Positions 50,786 through 61,326 of a DNA stretch of 64,000 nucleotides are shown here, piece after piece. Position numbers and translations under genes: made by a program. The stretch comes from JAKACA01 sp963735115. GTDB lineage: Bacteria; Actinomycetota; Acidimicrobiia; Acidimicrobiales; Bog-793. The notes under the pieces are model-generated. The model saw nothing but the letters and a program-made list of their open reading frames with translations. It was not told the DNA's origin and did not search any database. The stretch's first letter is position 1, and the number at the start of each line of letters is the position of its first letter. The stretch covers positions 62,001 to 126,000 of the forward strand of contig CAVTJR010000001.1 of NCBI GenBank assembly GCA_963735115.1, given 5' to 3'.

Positions 50786-51538
50786 TCAGCGCTGAGGTGG
50801 ACGCAGGCCGAACTCCTCCATCACCTGGCGTTCCGACTCGGAGATGCCCCCGCGCGCCGCAATCAGATCGGGGCGACGCTCCAAGGTGCGCTGCAGCGAT
50901 TCGGCCAACCTCCAGCGGGCCACCCTGGCGTGATCGCCGCTCCGCAGCACGTCCGGTACGTCCCAGCTTCGAAACGATGCCGGCCTCGTGTAGTGCGGGT
51001 GCTCGAGGAGGCCGTTCGTGAAGCTCTCGTCGGTGCTGGACTCGTCGTTTCCGAGCACGCCGGGGACGAGCCGGCAGACGGCCTCGACGATCATGAGCGC
51101 CCCGAGCTCGCCGCCGGCAAGCACGAAGTCGCCGACGGACACCTCGCCGTCGACCAGGTGGTCGGCGATCCGCTGGTCGACGCCCTCGTAGCGACCGCAC
51201 AACAGGCTGAACTGCCCGAGAGCGGCCGTTTCGACGGCCATGGCCTGATCGAACCGACGACCGCTCGGAGACAGCAGCAGGAGGGGTCGGGGTGGCTGGA
51301 GCTGCTCCACGGCCGCGAAGACCGGCTCGGGAGCGAGCACCATGCCGGCGCCACCACCGAAAGGAGCGTCATCGACTGACCGGTGTGGATCATGCGCTGC
51401 CGTTCGCAAGTCCTGCGCCCTGACGTCGATGATGCCCTCCCGCCGCGCTCGGCCGAGGATGCTCGCCTCGAAGTAGGCGTTCACCACGTCCGGGAAGATC
51501 GTGAGGACATCGACTCGGAGAGCGAGGCGCTGGCTCAC
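50786..51538 (-). CDS. trmD: tRNA (guanine-N1)-methyltransferase
   Basis: 250 residues from GTG 51538, overlapping the rimM stop by GTGA. It methylates G37 next to the anticodon and prevents +1 frameshifting. SPOUT trefoil-knot motifs: LRVDVLTIFPDVVNAYFE, VDDAPFGGGAGMVLAPEPV, LLCGRYEGVDQRI, VSVGDFVLAGGELGAL and LEHPHYTRPASFRSWDVP. Full length with the C-terminal tRNA-recognition part. Confidence 0.97.
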   Translation of the reverse strand: MSQRLALRVDVLTIFPDVVNAYFEASILGRARREGIIDVRAQDLRTAAHDPHRSVDDAPFGGGAGMVLAPEPVFAAVEQLQPPRPLLLLSPSGRRFDQAMAVETAALGQFSLLCGRYEGVDQRIADHLVDGEVSVGDFVLAGGELGALMIVEAVCRLVPGVLGNDESSTDESFTNGLLEHPHYTRPASFRSWDVPDVLRSGDHARVARWRLAESLQRTLERRPDLIAARGGISESERQVMEEFGLRPPQR

Positions 51539-52050
51539 TCGAAGAGCCCTTCAGGGGCATCGACCACGAGCTGGCGGCCGCGCCGCTCCACGACGAAGCG
51601 CAGCGGCACCAACCAGCCCGCCTCTCCAACGAGCAGGTCGCTGGCGGGGTTGGCCTCCACGGCGGCGACGACGCCATGGGAGGCACCCCTGAGATCGATC
51701 ACCTCGCTGCCGATCAGCTCGTGAACGAAGAGGGCCTCCGGGTCCTGCACGGGCGGCGCCAGCAGCTGAGCGCCCCGGAGTGCCTCGGCGCCTTCTCTGG
51801 TGGAGACGCCCTCGAAGTAGACGAGGTGACGGTGCTGGAACGGGCGCGATGACCGCACGATCAGCTCGCTCGGCTCGATGGACGGCGAGCCAGCGCGCCG
51901 GACCGTGAGCCGCTGACCGGCGGCGATGCGCTCCAGTCGGTTCGTGACGAGATCGACCACGACCTCACCGCGCAGGCCGTGAGCCTTCATCACGTGCCCG
52001 ATCTCGAGGAGGCGGTCGCCTCCCACGGGCTCCGGCACGGTCGCTACCAC
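51535..52050 (-). CDS. rimM: 16S rRNA processing protein RimM
   Basis: 171 residues. Assembly factor for the 30S head. N-terminal beta-barrel: LLEIGHVMKAHGLRGEVVVD. C-terminal PRC-barrel: LIGSEVIDLRGASHGVVAAV with WLVPLRFVVERRGRQLVVDA. Sits 2 bases downstream of the KH-protein stop and overlaps trmD, in the order rpsP - KH - rimM - trmD typical of most bacteria. Confidence 0.95.
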   Translation of the reverse strand: MVATVPEPVGGDRLLEIGHVMKAHGLRGEVVVDLVTNRLERIAAGQRLTVRRAGSPSIEPSELIVRSSRPFQHRHLVYFEGVSTREGAEALRGAQLLAPPVQDPEALFVHELIGSEVIDLRGASHGVVAAVEANPASDLLVGEAGWLVPLRFVVERRGRQLVVDAPEGLFE

Positions 52051-52052
52051 CG

Positions 52053-52544
52053 TCAGTCGACGATGTCGACCGACGCCTCCGTGCCGTCGCTGGCGGCGGC
52101 CGCCCGCACGAGCGTCCGGATGGCTTGAGCCGTCCGGCCCTTCCGCCCGATGAGCCGGCCCATGTCGCCCTGGGCGACGTGGACCGAGAAGCGCAAGCCG
52201 GACCGGCCCTCGCTCACCTCCACGACGACGGAGTCGGGGTCGTCGACGAGCGCTCGGGTGACGTGCTCGAGCACGGCTCTGGCAGCCGCACCGTGGACCC
52301 GGTTGACGGCCTCGATGTCCTCCTCGTCGGCGCCGTCCTCATCCTCGCTGTCGGCGACGTCCTCGTCCTCGTCGGATTCCTCCTCGTCGTCCTGCCCGTC
52401 GTCGACTTCATCGGCGAGGTCGTCATCCTCCTCGTCGGTGGCCTCTTCCTCGATCTCGTCGAGGTCGTCCTCGTAACCGTCGTCGGACTCTGCCGACTGA
52501 GCGCGGCTGAAATCCGGCTCTTCGAACATCGACCCTTCGTCCAT
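52053..52544 (-). CDS. khpA: KH-domain RNA-binding protein KhpA with acidic N-terminal extension
   Basis: 163 residues from ATG 52544 (GAGGAAGG upstream; TTG 52553 overlapping rpsP is also possible). The C-terminal 80 residues are a normal KhpA: VNRVHGAAARAVLEHVTRAL, LRFSVHVAQGDMGRLIGRKG (G-R-K-G loop) and TAQAIRTLVRAAA. Typical KhpA proteins are only about 75-80 residues. Here residues 10-80 are an uninterrupted Asp/Glu-rich stretch with almost no basic residues. It binds RNA, in other bacteria with KhpB. The acidic tail is unusual. Confidence 0.9.
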   Translation of the reverse strand: MDEGSMFEEPDFSRAQSAESDDGYEDDLDEIEEEATDEEDDDLADEVDDGQDDEEESDEDEDVADSEDEDGADEEDIEAVNRVHGAAARAVLEHVTRALVDDPDSVVVEVSEGRSGLRFSVHVAQGDMGRLIGRKGRTAQAIRTLVRAAAASDGTEASVDIVD

Positions 52545-52549
52545 GGCCG

Positions 52550-52990
52550 TCAACCTTCCTCGGGCTCAGCTGCAGCCGGCGCTGCCTTGGCTGCTGCGGG
52601 CTTGCGCTTGGCGGCGCCGGCAGCCTTCTTGGCGGCGACCGCTTTCTTCGTGCCGGCCGACTTCTTGGCGGGGGCACTCGCCGGGGCTCTGCGAGACGGC
52701 CGCGTGCGGTCCTTCGCCGCCTTGACCGTTCGCGTCGCCTGGTATTCGCCCCAGACCCCCGAGATCTCGAGGAGCTTGCGCACGGTCTCGGTCGGTTGAG
52801 CTCCCTTCGACAACCATTCGAGGGCTTTCTCGCGCTTGACGGTGATCTCGGACGGTTCCGAGCGCGGCCCGTAGGTGCCGACGATCTCGATGAAGCGACC
52901 ATCGCGAGGCGACCGGCTGTCTGCAGCGACGATGCGGTACGTCGGCTGCTTCTTCTTTCCCACGCGCATGAGGCGGAGCTTGACGGACAA
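52550..52990 (-). CDS. rpsP: 30S ribosomal protein S16 with Ala/Lys-rich tail
   Basis: 146 residues. The core SVKLRLMRVGKKKQPTYRIV, RSPRDGRFIEIVGTYGPRSE and ALEWLSKGAQPTETVRKLL is normal. The start codon is TTG 52990 and no in-frame ATG or GTG gives the conserved N-terminus. A C-terminal tail of about 55 residues (APAKKSAGTKKAVAAKKAAG and onward) is basic and Ala-rich, as in other high-GC actinobacteria. First gene of the rpsP - KH - rimM - trmD - rplS unit. Confidence 0.95.
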   Translation of the reverse strand: MSVKLRLMRVGKKKQPTYRIVAADSRSPRDGRFIEIVGTYGPRSEPSEITVKREKALEWLSKGAQPTETVRKLLEISGVWGEYQATRTVKAAKDRTRPSRRAPASAPAKKSAGTKKAVAAKKAAGAAKRKPAAAKAAPAAAEPEEG

Positions 52991-53041
52991 GGGGTTTCTC
53001 TTTCTCTTGATTCGAATCGATCAGGGCTCGGACGGAGGCAC

Positions 53042-54412
<1,371 letters not shown>

Positions 54413-54456
54413 GAGCCTTGCCAGGTTAGTCGGGGCGGAGGCCGGCCCCGGGACCG

Positions 54457-55557
54457 TCAGCCGAAGAGGGCCGCCACGAACTCGGCCGGATCGAAGTCGA
54501 CGAGGTCGCCGACCCCCTCGCCGACACCGACGAGCTTGATCGGCAGCCCGAGCTCGCTGCGGATGGCAAGCACGACGCCGCCCTTGGCCGTGCCATCCAG
54601 CTTGGTGAGGACGATGCCGGTGACGCCGACTGCCTCGGTGAACTGTTTCGCCTGTGCGAGACCGTTCTGACCCGTCGTGGCGTCGAGGACGAGGAGGACC
54701 TCGGTGAGCTGACCCGGGGGCCGCTCGGCCACCCGCCGGACCTTGCGCAGCTCTTCCATGAGGTTGACCTTCGTGTGCAGGCGGCCGGCCGTGTCGGCGA
54801 GCACGAGGTCGGTGCCCCGTGCCGCCGCGTGAGCGACGGCATCGAAGATGACCGAGGAAGGGTCGGCTCCGTCGGAACCCCTGATGAGGGTGACGCCGGC
54901 ACGCTCGGCCCAGGTCTCGAGCTGCTCACCCGCGGCCGCCCGAAACGTGTCCCCTGCTGCCAGCACGACCTTGTGCCCCTCGGCCCGCTCGCGGGCGGCC
55001 ACCTTGCCGATCGTCGTCGTCTTGCCGACGCCGTTCACGCCGACAAAGAGCCACACCGTCGGGTGGTCCTGCTCACCGAAGGCAAGCGCCGGCTCATCGC
55101 CCTCGAACATCGCCTCCAGGTCCGCCCGCAACGCCGCCAAGAGGGCGTCGGGCGTCTGTTCGACCTCGCCAGAGCGCACCTTGGCCCGCAGGTCGTCGAG
55201 CACCCTTGTGGTCGTGGCGACACCGGCATCCGCCAGGAGGAGTGCCTCCTCGAGCTCGTCGAAGGTGGCGGCGTCAAAGGCCCTTCCCCGGATTCCATCG
55301 AGGTAGCCGCCGAGGAGCTGGCGAGCCTTGCCGAGCCGGTCGCGCAGAGCAGGGCGCTCGGCGATCGCTTCGGGCTCGAGCGCCGCCTCTGCGGGCACCT
55401 GGCCGGTCGGCGTCGGGACGGCCAGGCCGCCCGGCCGAGCGACGGCAGCTGGGGCGGTGCCTCCTGAGCGACGCCGGCGGGACCGCGTCGAGGCCACGAG
55501 GCCGACGCCGGCCAGCGCGAGGACGACGACGGCGACAAGGACGATGACGAGCACCAT
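54457..55557 (-). CDS. ftsY: Signal recognition particle receptor FtsY
   Basis: 366 residues. Begins with a hydrophobic helix (VLVIVLVAVVVLALAGVGLV, residues 2-21) and an Ala/Pro-rich acidic linker, so it is anchored rather than peripheral. NG domain: LFVGVNGVGKTTTIGKVAAR (G1), LVLADTAGRLHTK (G3), VLTKLDGTAKGG (G4) and LPIKLVGVGEGVGDL at the C-terminal end. Pairs with Ffh. Preceded by smc. Confidence 0.97.
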   Translation of the reverse strand: MVLVIVLVAVVVLALAGVGLVASTRSRRRRSGGTAPAAVARPGGLAVPTPTGQVPAEAALEPEAIAERPALRDRLGKARQLLGGYLDGIRGRAFDAATFDELEEALLLADAGVATTTRVLDDLRAKVRSGEVEQTPDALLAALRADLEAMFEGDEPALAFGEQDHPTVWLFVGVNGVGKTTTIGKVAARERAEGHKVVLAAGDTFRAAAGEQLETWAERAGVTLIRGSDGADPSSVIFDAVAHAAARGTDLVLADTAGRLHTKVNLMEELRKVRRVAERPPGQLTEVLLVLDATTGQNGLAQAKQFTEAVGVTGIVLTKLDGTAKGGVVLAIRSELGLPIKLVGVGEGVGDLVDFDPAEFVAALFG

Positions 55558-55673
55558 GGCTCGGCGAGCCTACTGGCGACGCCCTCGAATCGAATTCGCC
55601 GTCTGGGGTGTGCGGAGCGACGGCTCCTTCGAAGAAACCCTCCGCCCCTCTGCCGACGGGCGCCCGCCGCCCG

Positions 55674-58600
55674 TTACCCGGTGCGGGAAGTCTGGCGCGA
55701 TCCGAGGCGCTCGCTCACGACCTTCGAAGCGCCCCCTGGCTGCAGCGAGACGCCGTAGAGGATGTCGGCGGACTCCATCGTGCGCTTCTGATGGGAGACG
55801 ACGAGGAGCTGCGCCTCGCTGCGGAATTCGTCCATCAGGTCGAGGAAGCGGTGGAGGTTGATGTCGTCGAGGGCAGCCTCGACTTCGTCCATGAGGTAGA
55901 AGGGCGACGGCCGGCTCCGGAAGACGGCGAATAGGTAAGCGAGGGCGACGAGGGAGCGTTCGCCCCCGGAGAGAAGCGAGAGACGACGGACGTTGCGCCC
56001 GGCCGGCCGGGCTTCGATCTCGACGCCGGTCGAGAGCAGCTCACCGGGGTCGACGAGGGTGAGGCGACCGGTCCCACCGGGGAACAGCGTCGCGAAGAGC
56101 ACCTCGAAATGGCGGGCGACGTCGGCGAAGGCCTCCGTGAACCCGTTGACGATCTCCTCGTCGACCGCCCGCACGACCCTGCCCAGCTCCCTGCGTGCGG
56201 CCCGCACGTCATCCAGCTGGGCGGCGAGGAAGCCGTCCCGCTCCTCGAGTGCCGCCAGCTCCTCGAGGGCGAGAGGGTTGACGGGACCGAGCAGGCGGAG
56301 CTCACGCTCGAGCTCTCGCGCTCGGGCGGCAGGCGGCGTCCCCGGCGGCAGCTCTGGGCACCCGGCCGCCATCGCCTCGGCCGGCTCGGTCTCGAGGTCG
56401 TGCCGGAGCGTCTGAACCGCCGCCTCCAGCCGCACGCGCAACTCGGCCAGCTCGAGCTCGACGCGCTGGAACTTCTCGCGCAGCCCTGCAAGCTCGCGCT
56501 CGGCGACACCGCGGGCGGAGCGGGCATCCGACAGACGGCCGCTGATCGAGGCGACGGCGGCTGCGTGCGCCGCCCGTCGTTCCCGCAGGGTAGCAACGAC
56601 GATCTCGAGCTCTTGCCGGAGCGCATCGATGACAGCGGCGAGCCGCTCGAGCGCCCGCGTGGCCGTTTCGTGCGCCTGGCGGCGCCCGGCCGCCTCCGAA
56701 CGCGCTGCCTCGTACCCGCCGAGGCTGGCCTCGATCTGGCGGCGGCGCTCGGTCAGCATGTTGCGCCGCTCGTCGAGCCCGGCCGAGCGCACCTCCCACT
56801 CCGACCGGCGAAAGGCGAGCGATCGCGCCCATTCGTCGAGGCGGCGCCTCTCGCCGGCGGCCACCTCCGCTACGTCGGCGATCTCGCGGGCGAACTCCTC
56901 CGCCACGGCCAGCTCGGCCTCGCCCGACTCGAGGGTGGCGCCGAGCACTGACACCTGACGCCGCAGCTCCGCCAGAGCGGCCGAAGCGGGCGGTGCCTGC
57001 TCGCGCAGCAGCTGCACCCGGCGGGCTAGGTCCTCTCCCTGCAGCCTCAGCTGACGTTCCTCGGCGGCGGCGGTGGCGAACAGGCGACCGGCCTCGGAGG
57101 CGGCGACCCGGGCGGTGGCATGCGCCTGCCGTGCGATCTCGGCGACCTCGCCGGCGCCAACGGCCTCGGAGTCGGCGAGCACCGCCTCGAGGCGCACGAC
57201 CTCGAGGGCGGCCTTCGTAGCTCCGGCGCGGCCGGCGCCGAGACGCCACTCGTCGGCGGAGAATCGGTCCCCCTCGAGGGTGACGACGACGGCATCGGCC
57301 GGGAGGCTGCCGAGGAGGTCGAGAGCGGCGCCTAGGTCGCGCCGGCAGAGGATCACCCCGGCGAGGAGGCGGTCGAGGAGCGGGGCGACGCCAGCATGGG
57401 TGGCCCGGACGCACGCCCGCAGCAACTCGGCGCCAACCGGCAGGACGGGGCTCGGGGGAGGAGGTGAGCCAGGGTCGGCCCGCACGACCGAGCCGTCGAT
57501 GCCCGAGGCGCGCAGGTGCTCGATGGCGCTGCGGGCCTCCGCCGATCCCTCGACGACGACCGCTCGCACCGCATTGGCGACGCCCGCCTCAAAGGCCAGC
57601 TCGCAGCCCCCGTCGAGCTCCACGACGTCGAGGAGCGTTCCGAGGACCCCGGGTTGCCCGGCGAGGTGCTCCACACCGGCACGGGCATGGGCTTCGTCGA
57701 GTGCCAGCTGGAGGGCATGGGCACGGGCCGCCAGCCCCTGGGAACGCTCGACCGCCTCCCGAGCGGTCGCCTCCGTCGTCATCACGGCGGAGGCGGCTTG
57801 ACGCTCGGCCTCCTCGGCGGCGGCGAGGCGGGATCGCACCTCGTCGGTGGCGGCCCGGCGGCCCTCGGCGTCGACGCCTGCCTGGACGGCAGCAACCTCG
57901 AGATCGCCGATCTGATGAGCGAGGGCTGCCTCGCGCTCAGCCGCCCCTGCGACGGCTTCGCGAGCCGCTGCCAGCTCGTCGCGGGTGCCGTCGCACAGGC
58001 GGCGCAGGCGCGCCACCTCGCCCGAGGCCTCGGCGGCCGTGGAGCTTCCGCCTGAGCGCCCGCGACCGGACCAGGCGGTCTCCTCGGCGGCGAGCTCATC
58101 CGTTTCTGCCTCGAGCGCTTCCCGCTCAGGAGCCAGCTCGCCGGCCAGCACGGAAGCGTCGGCCAGCTCGGCTTCGATGCGGGCAACCTCGGACTCGAGT
58201 GAGGCCACGACGTCGGCTTGGGCGCCTTGCGCGAGGGCGAGCGCCACGCTCCGACGTCGCTCGGAGATGACGTTGGCCACGCCGCGGGCGCGCTCCGACA
58301 ACCGCTCGGCCACCGCCAGCACGGAGGCGACGTCGTCCGCCTGCTCGATGCCGAGGGCGGCCTCGGTGACGACGACGAGCTCGTCGAGACGAGCAAGCTC
58401 GGCCTTGAGACGCCCGTCCCCGGCTTCGAACGACAGGCGGGAGGCCTCCGCCTCCGACAACCGCTGCTGCAGCGACCTGAGCTCATTGCCGGCAACGTGC
58501 AGCTGCAGCGCCCGCAGCTCGGCGGCGAGGGAGTCGTGCCGACGGGAGGCCTCTGCCTGGCGCTCGAGCGGCCGTAGCTGGCGGCGCACCTCGCGGTGGA

Positions 58601-59180
58601 GATCCTGCAGGCGTAGGAGGTTCGCCTCCGTCGCCTCGATCCGCCGTTCGGCCCGCTCGCGCCGGCGGCGGAACTTGAGGATGCCGGCCGCCTCCTCGAT
58701 GACGGCCCGCCGGTCCTCCGGACGCGCCTGCAAGATGGCGTCGAGCTGCCCCTGGCCCATGATGACGTGCTGTTGGCGGCCCACACCGGCATCCGACAGG
58801 AGCTCCTGGATGTCCAGCAGCCGGCAGGCGGCCCCGTTCATCGAGTACTCGCTCTCGCCGGTTCGAAACAGCGTTCGGGTGATCGTCACCTCCGCCAAGT
58901 CCACCGGCAGCCGGCGAGACGAGTTGTCGATCGTGAGCGACACCTCCGCCCGCCCGAGCGCCGGTCGTTTGGAGGTACCCGCGAAGATGACGTCGTCCAT
59001 CTTGGACGATCGGACCACGCGTGGGCCCTGGGCGCCGAGCACCCAGGCGACGGCGTCGACGACGTTCGACTTGCCTGACCCGTTCGGCCCCACGATGACC
59101 GTGACGCCAGGCTCGAAGTCGAGCGTCGTCGGATCCGCGAACGACTTGAAGCCTCTGAGGGAAAGAGATTTGAGGTACAC
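55674..59180 (-). CDS. smc: Chromosome partition protein SMC
   Basis: 1168 residues from GTG 59180, which gives the family start (M)YLKSLSLRGFKSFAD; GTG 59192 would add four residues. N-terminal ATPase half: VIVGPNGSGKSNVVDAVAWV (Walker A). A coiled-coil arm follows, then the hinge at about 495-655 (EHLAGQPGVLGTLLDVVELD). The second coil leads to the C-terminal half with RRLSLLSGGERSLVALAYLF (ABC signature) and YLMDEVEAALDDINLHRF (Walker B). It organises and segregates the chromosome with ScpAB. Upstream neighbours are mutM and rnc. Confidence 0.97.
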   Translation of the reverse strand: MYLKSLSLRGFKSFADPTTLDFEPGVTVIVGPNGSGKSNVVDAVAWVLGAQGPRVVRSSKMDDVIFAGTSKRPALGRAEVSLTIDNSSRRLPVDLAEVTITRTLFRTGESEYSMNGAACRLLDIQELLSDAGVGRQQHVIMGQGQLDAILQARPEDRRAVIEEAAGILKFRRRRERAERRIEATEANLLRLQDLHREVRRQLRPLERQAEASRRHDSLAAELRALQLHVAGNELRSLQQRLSEAEASRLSFEAGDGRLKAELARLDELVVVTEAALGIEQADDVASVLAVAERLSERARGVANVISERRRSVALALAQGAQADVVASLESEVARIEAELADASVLAGELAPEREALEAETDELAAEETAWSGRGRSGGSSTAAEASGEVARLRRLCDGTRDELAAAREAVAGAAEREAALAHQIGDLEVAAVQAGVDAEGRRAATDEVRSRLAAAEEAERQAASAVMTTEATAREAVERSQGLAARAHALQLALDEAHARAGVEHLAGQPGVLGTLLDVVELDGGCELAFEAGVANAVRAVVVEGSAEARSAIEHLRASGIDGSVVRADPGSPPPPSPVLPVGAELLRACVRATHAGVAPLLDRLLAGVILCRRDLGAALDLLGSLPADAVVVTLEGDRFSADEWRLGAGRAGATKAALEVVRLEAVLADSEAVGAGEVAEIARQAHATARVAASEAGRLFATAAAEERQLRLQGEDLARRVQLLREQAPPASAALAELRRQVSVLGATLESGEAELAVAEEFAREIADVAEVAAGERRRLDEWARSLAFRRSEWEVRSAGLDERRNMLTERRRQIEASLGGYEAARSEAAGRRQAHETATRALERLAAVIDALRQELEIVVATLRERRAAHAAAVASISGRLSDARSARGVAERELAGLREKFQRVELELAELRVRLEAAVQTLRHDLETEPAEAMAAGCPELPPGTPPAARARELERELRLLGPVNPLALEELAALEERDGFLAAQLDDVRAARRELGRVVRAVDEEIVNGFTEAFADVARHFEVLFATLFPGGTGRLTLVDPGELLSTGVEIEARPAGRNVRRLSLLSGGERSLVALAYLFAVFRSRPSPFYLMDEVEAALDDINLHRFLDLMDEFRSEAQLLVVSHQKRTMESADILYGVSLQPGGASKVVSERLGSRQTSRTG

Positions 59181-59272
59181 GGCGGGGTTCACGCTACCCG
59201 GCGGGAGCGCCCGTTCCGGGGATGCCGCCGGGCGGCGAAACCACCTGCCGGCGGCGATGATTCAGCCACCGT

Positions 59273-60122
59273 TCACTGTTGGCAACCCTCGCAACAGTAG
59301 GCAACACGAGCCCCAAAGCGAACACGCGAGATAGGCGTTCCACAGCGCCCGCAGGGCTGTCCGAGGCGGTCGTAGACGCTGTGGTGCAGCTGGTAGGAGC
59401 CGAGGCCGCCCATGAGATCGCGGTAGCGCTCGTCCCGCAGGGACGAGCCGCCCAGCTGCACGGCCTTTGCGAGCAAGCCCGAGGTCGCCCGGGACAGGCG
59501 GGCGGTCTCGCCGCGCAGGAGGGTGTCGGTGCGACGGTCGGGGCGGACGCGGGCGGCAAAGCAGAATCTCGTCGGCGTAGATGCTCCCGATGCCCGAGAT
59601 GACTCGTTGGTCCGTGAGGGCAGCCTTGAGGGCGACCCGGTGGCCGGCGAGTCGCTGTCGGAGCACGTTCACCGTCAGGCCGTCGACGAGTGGATCGGGC
59701 CCGAAGCGGGCGAAGTCGGCGGGCAGCCCGTCCGGTCCGATGTCGTCCGTGACGTACCACTCTCCGAAGGTCCGCGGGTCGACGAAGCGCAGCTCACTGC
59801 CGTCGCCGAGCCTCGCCGTGACGTGGGTGTGGGCGGGCGCCTGCGGGAGCGATACGTCGTCTGGGTCTGCCAGCCAGAGCAGCTGGCCGCTCATGCGGAG
59901 GTGGATCACCAGCACCTGGTCGTCGTCGAGGACGAGGGCGAGGAACTTTCCCTTCCGCCGGGCGGCGACGACGGTTCGGCCACGTAGCCGCTCCACCAGC
60001 TCGGACGGCGGCTGCCGGCGCACGGTACGACGCCCCGTCACCGTGACATCGACGAAGCGCTCGCCGACGAGCCGCTCCTCGAGCCCGCGGCGAACCGTCT
60101 CGACCTCGGGCAGCTCAGGCAG
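59273..60122 (-). pseudogene. mutM: Formamidopyrimidine-DNA glycosylase, apparent frameshift; CTG start
   Basis: The N-terminus P-E-L-P-E-V-E-T-V-R-R begins directly after codon CTG 60122-60120, which has GAGG upstream. The catalytic Pro must be residue 2, and no ATG, GTG or TTG precedes it correctly. Later motifs: VIHLRMSGQLLWLAD, ELRFVDPRTFGEWYV and ISGIGSIYADEIL. Here one extra base in an A-run (59558-59560, plus strand) breaks the frame. Restored, it continues as AARVRPDRRTDTLL and ends with the zinc finger CGRCGTPISRVRFGARVAYC. It excises oxidised purines such as 8-oxoguanine. 282 residues when restored. It lies between rnc and smc. Confidence 0.85.
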
Positions 60123-60169
60123 TGTGGCGTCCTCGCCAGTCCGATGCCCGCCAAGCCGGACGGCCGTTC

Positions 60170-60917
60170 TCAGGCACCGCCACCGCTCAGCGCGCTCGGG
60201 TCTCTCAGCACGGGCGTCGCTGCATGCCAACGCTCCAAGAGCACGCCGAGCGCCTCCTCGGCCGCCCGCCGCTCGGCGTCTTTCTTGGACCGCCCCTCTC
60301 CCGTGCCGAGGTGCTCCCCACCAAGGACGGCTTGGGCGGTGAACTGCTTGGCGTGGTCCGGGCCCCGCTCCCGCACGACATAGAGCGGCACCCCGAGCAT
60401 CATCTGGGCGGCGAGCTCCTGCAGGCGGTTCTTCGGATCGCCGAGGCGAGCCTCCGAAGCAACGGCGGCGATGCCCGGCCCGAGCAGTTCCAGCACGAAC
60501 TGACTGGCACCGGCGATGCCGGCAGAGAGGTAGACGGCGCCGATGAGGGCCTCCAGGCAGTCGGCGAGGATCGAGGACTTGTGTCGACCGCCGGAGCTTT
60601 CCTCGCCTTTTCCCAGCAGGAGCGCATCACCGACCCCGAGCGACTCCGCCACCGGTGCGAGGGCAAGCGTGCTCACGACGGCGGCCCGCACCCGCGCCAG
60701 ATCGCCTTCGGGCAACTCGGGGAACGAGACGAACAAGTGGTCCGTGACGACGAGGCCGAGGACAGCGTCGCCGAGCAGCTCGAGGCGCTCGTTGGAGAGT
60801 TGCGGGGGCGACTCGGCGCAATAGGAGCGGTGGGAGAGAGCCTGGCGCATCAATTTCGGGCGGGATCCCGAAGGCGGCGAGACGCTCCGCGAAGGGTTGA
60901 ACGGCAGCGCCCTCCAC
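60170..60917 (-). pseudogene. rnc: Ribonuclease III, apparent single-base frameshift near the start
   Basis: GTG 60917, 16 bases after the acpP stop, opens QPFAERLAAFGIPPE. One extra base in the T-run 60854-60856 (plus strand) then shifts the frame. Restored, it reads GIPPELMRQALSHRSYCAES and on to ERLELLGDAVLGLVVTDHLF (RNase III signature) and DCLEALIGAVYLSAG. The C-terminal dsRNA-binding domain begins DPKNRLQELAAQMM. Total 248 residues. It cleaves double-stranded RNA in rRNA processing. A start at ATG 60853 (MMRQALSHRS) would cut off the first helix. Confidence 0.85.
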
Positions 60918-60933
60918 GGGGCTGCCCGCCGGC

Positions 60934-61221
60934 TCAGGCAGCGTCGAGCTTGGCCGTGACGTAGTCGACCGCATCCCGGACAGTGCGCAGGTCCTCGAGA
61001 TCCTCGTCGTCGATCCGGAAACCTGCAACCCGGTCGCTCAGCTCCTCCTCCAACGCTTCGACGAGCTCGATGAGGGCAAGGGAGTCAGCGTCGAGATCGT
61101 CGGAGAACGACGAGGACTCGGTGATGCCGGCGGCATCGATCTCGAGGATCTCTGCCAGCTGATTGCGGACGATCTCGAGCACATCGCTTCGTGTCAGGCC
61201 ACTGCCGCTTGTCTCGGCCAC
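60934..61221 (-). CDS. acpP: Acyl carrier protein
   Basis: 95 residues from GTG 61221 with AAGGAG at 6-base spacing. The phosphopantetheine attachment Ser is about residue 47 in SDDLDADSLALIELVEALEE. It carries acyl chains for fatty-acid synthesis. The C-terminal part (RIDDEDLEDLRTVRDAVDYV) is normal. Order plsX - acpP - rnc is standard. Slightly longer N-terminus than E. coli AcpP. Confidence 0.95.
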   Translation of the reverse strand: MAETSGSGLTRSDVLEIVRNQLAEILEIDAAGITESSSFSDDLDADSLALIELVEALEEELSDRVAGFRIDDEDLEDLRTVRDAVDYVTAKLDAA

Positions 61222-61326
61222 GTCGGGCTCCTTCTTCGCGTCGATCTTCGGGTCGGATGCTATCGCCGCCGTCGCCTGGCGTTGGGAGCTCGGCCCCGCC
61301 GGCCGATCGCCTCGTCCGGGGCCGTC

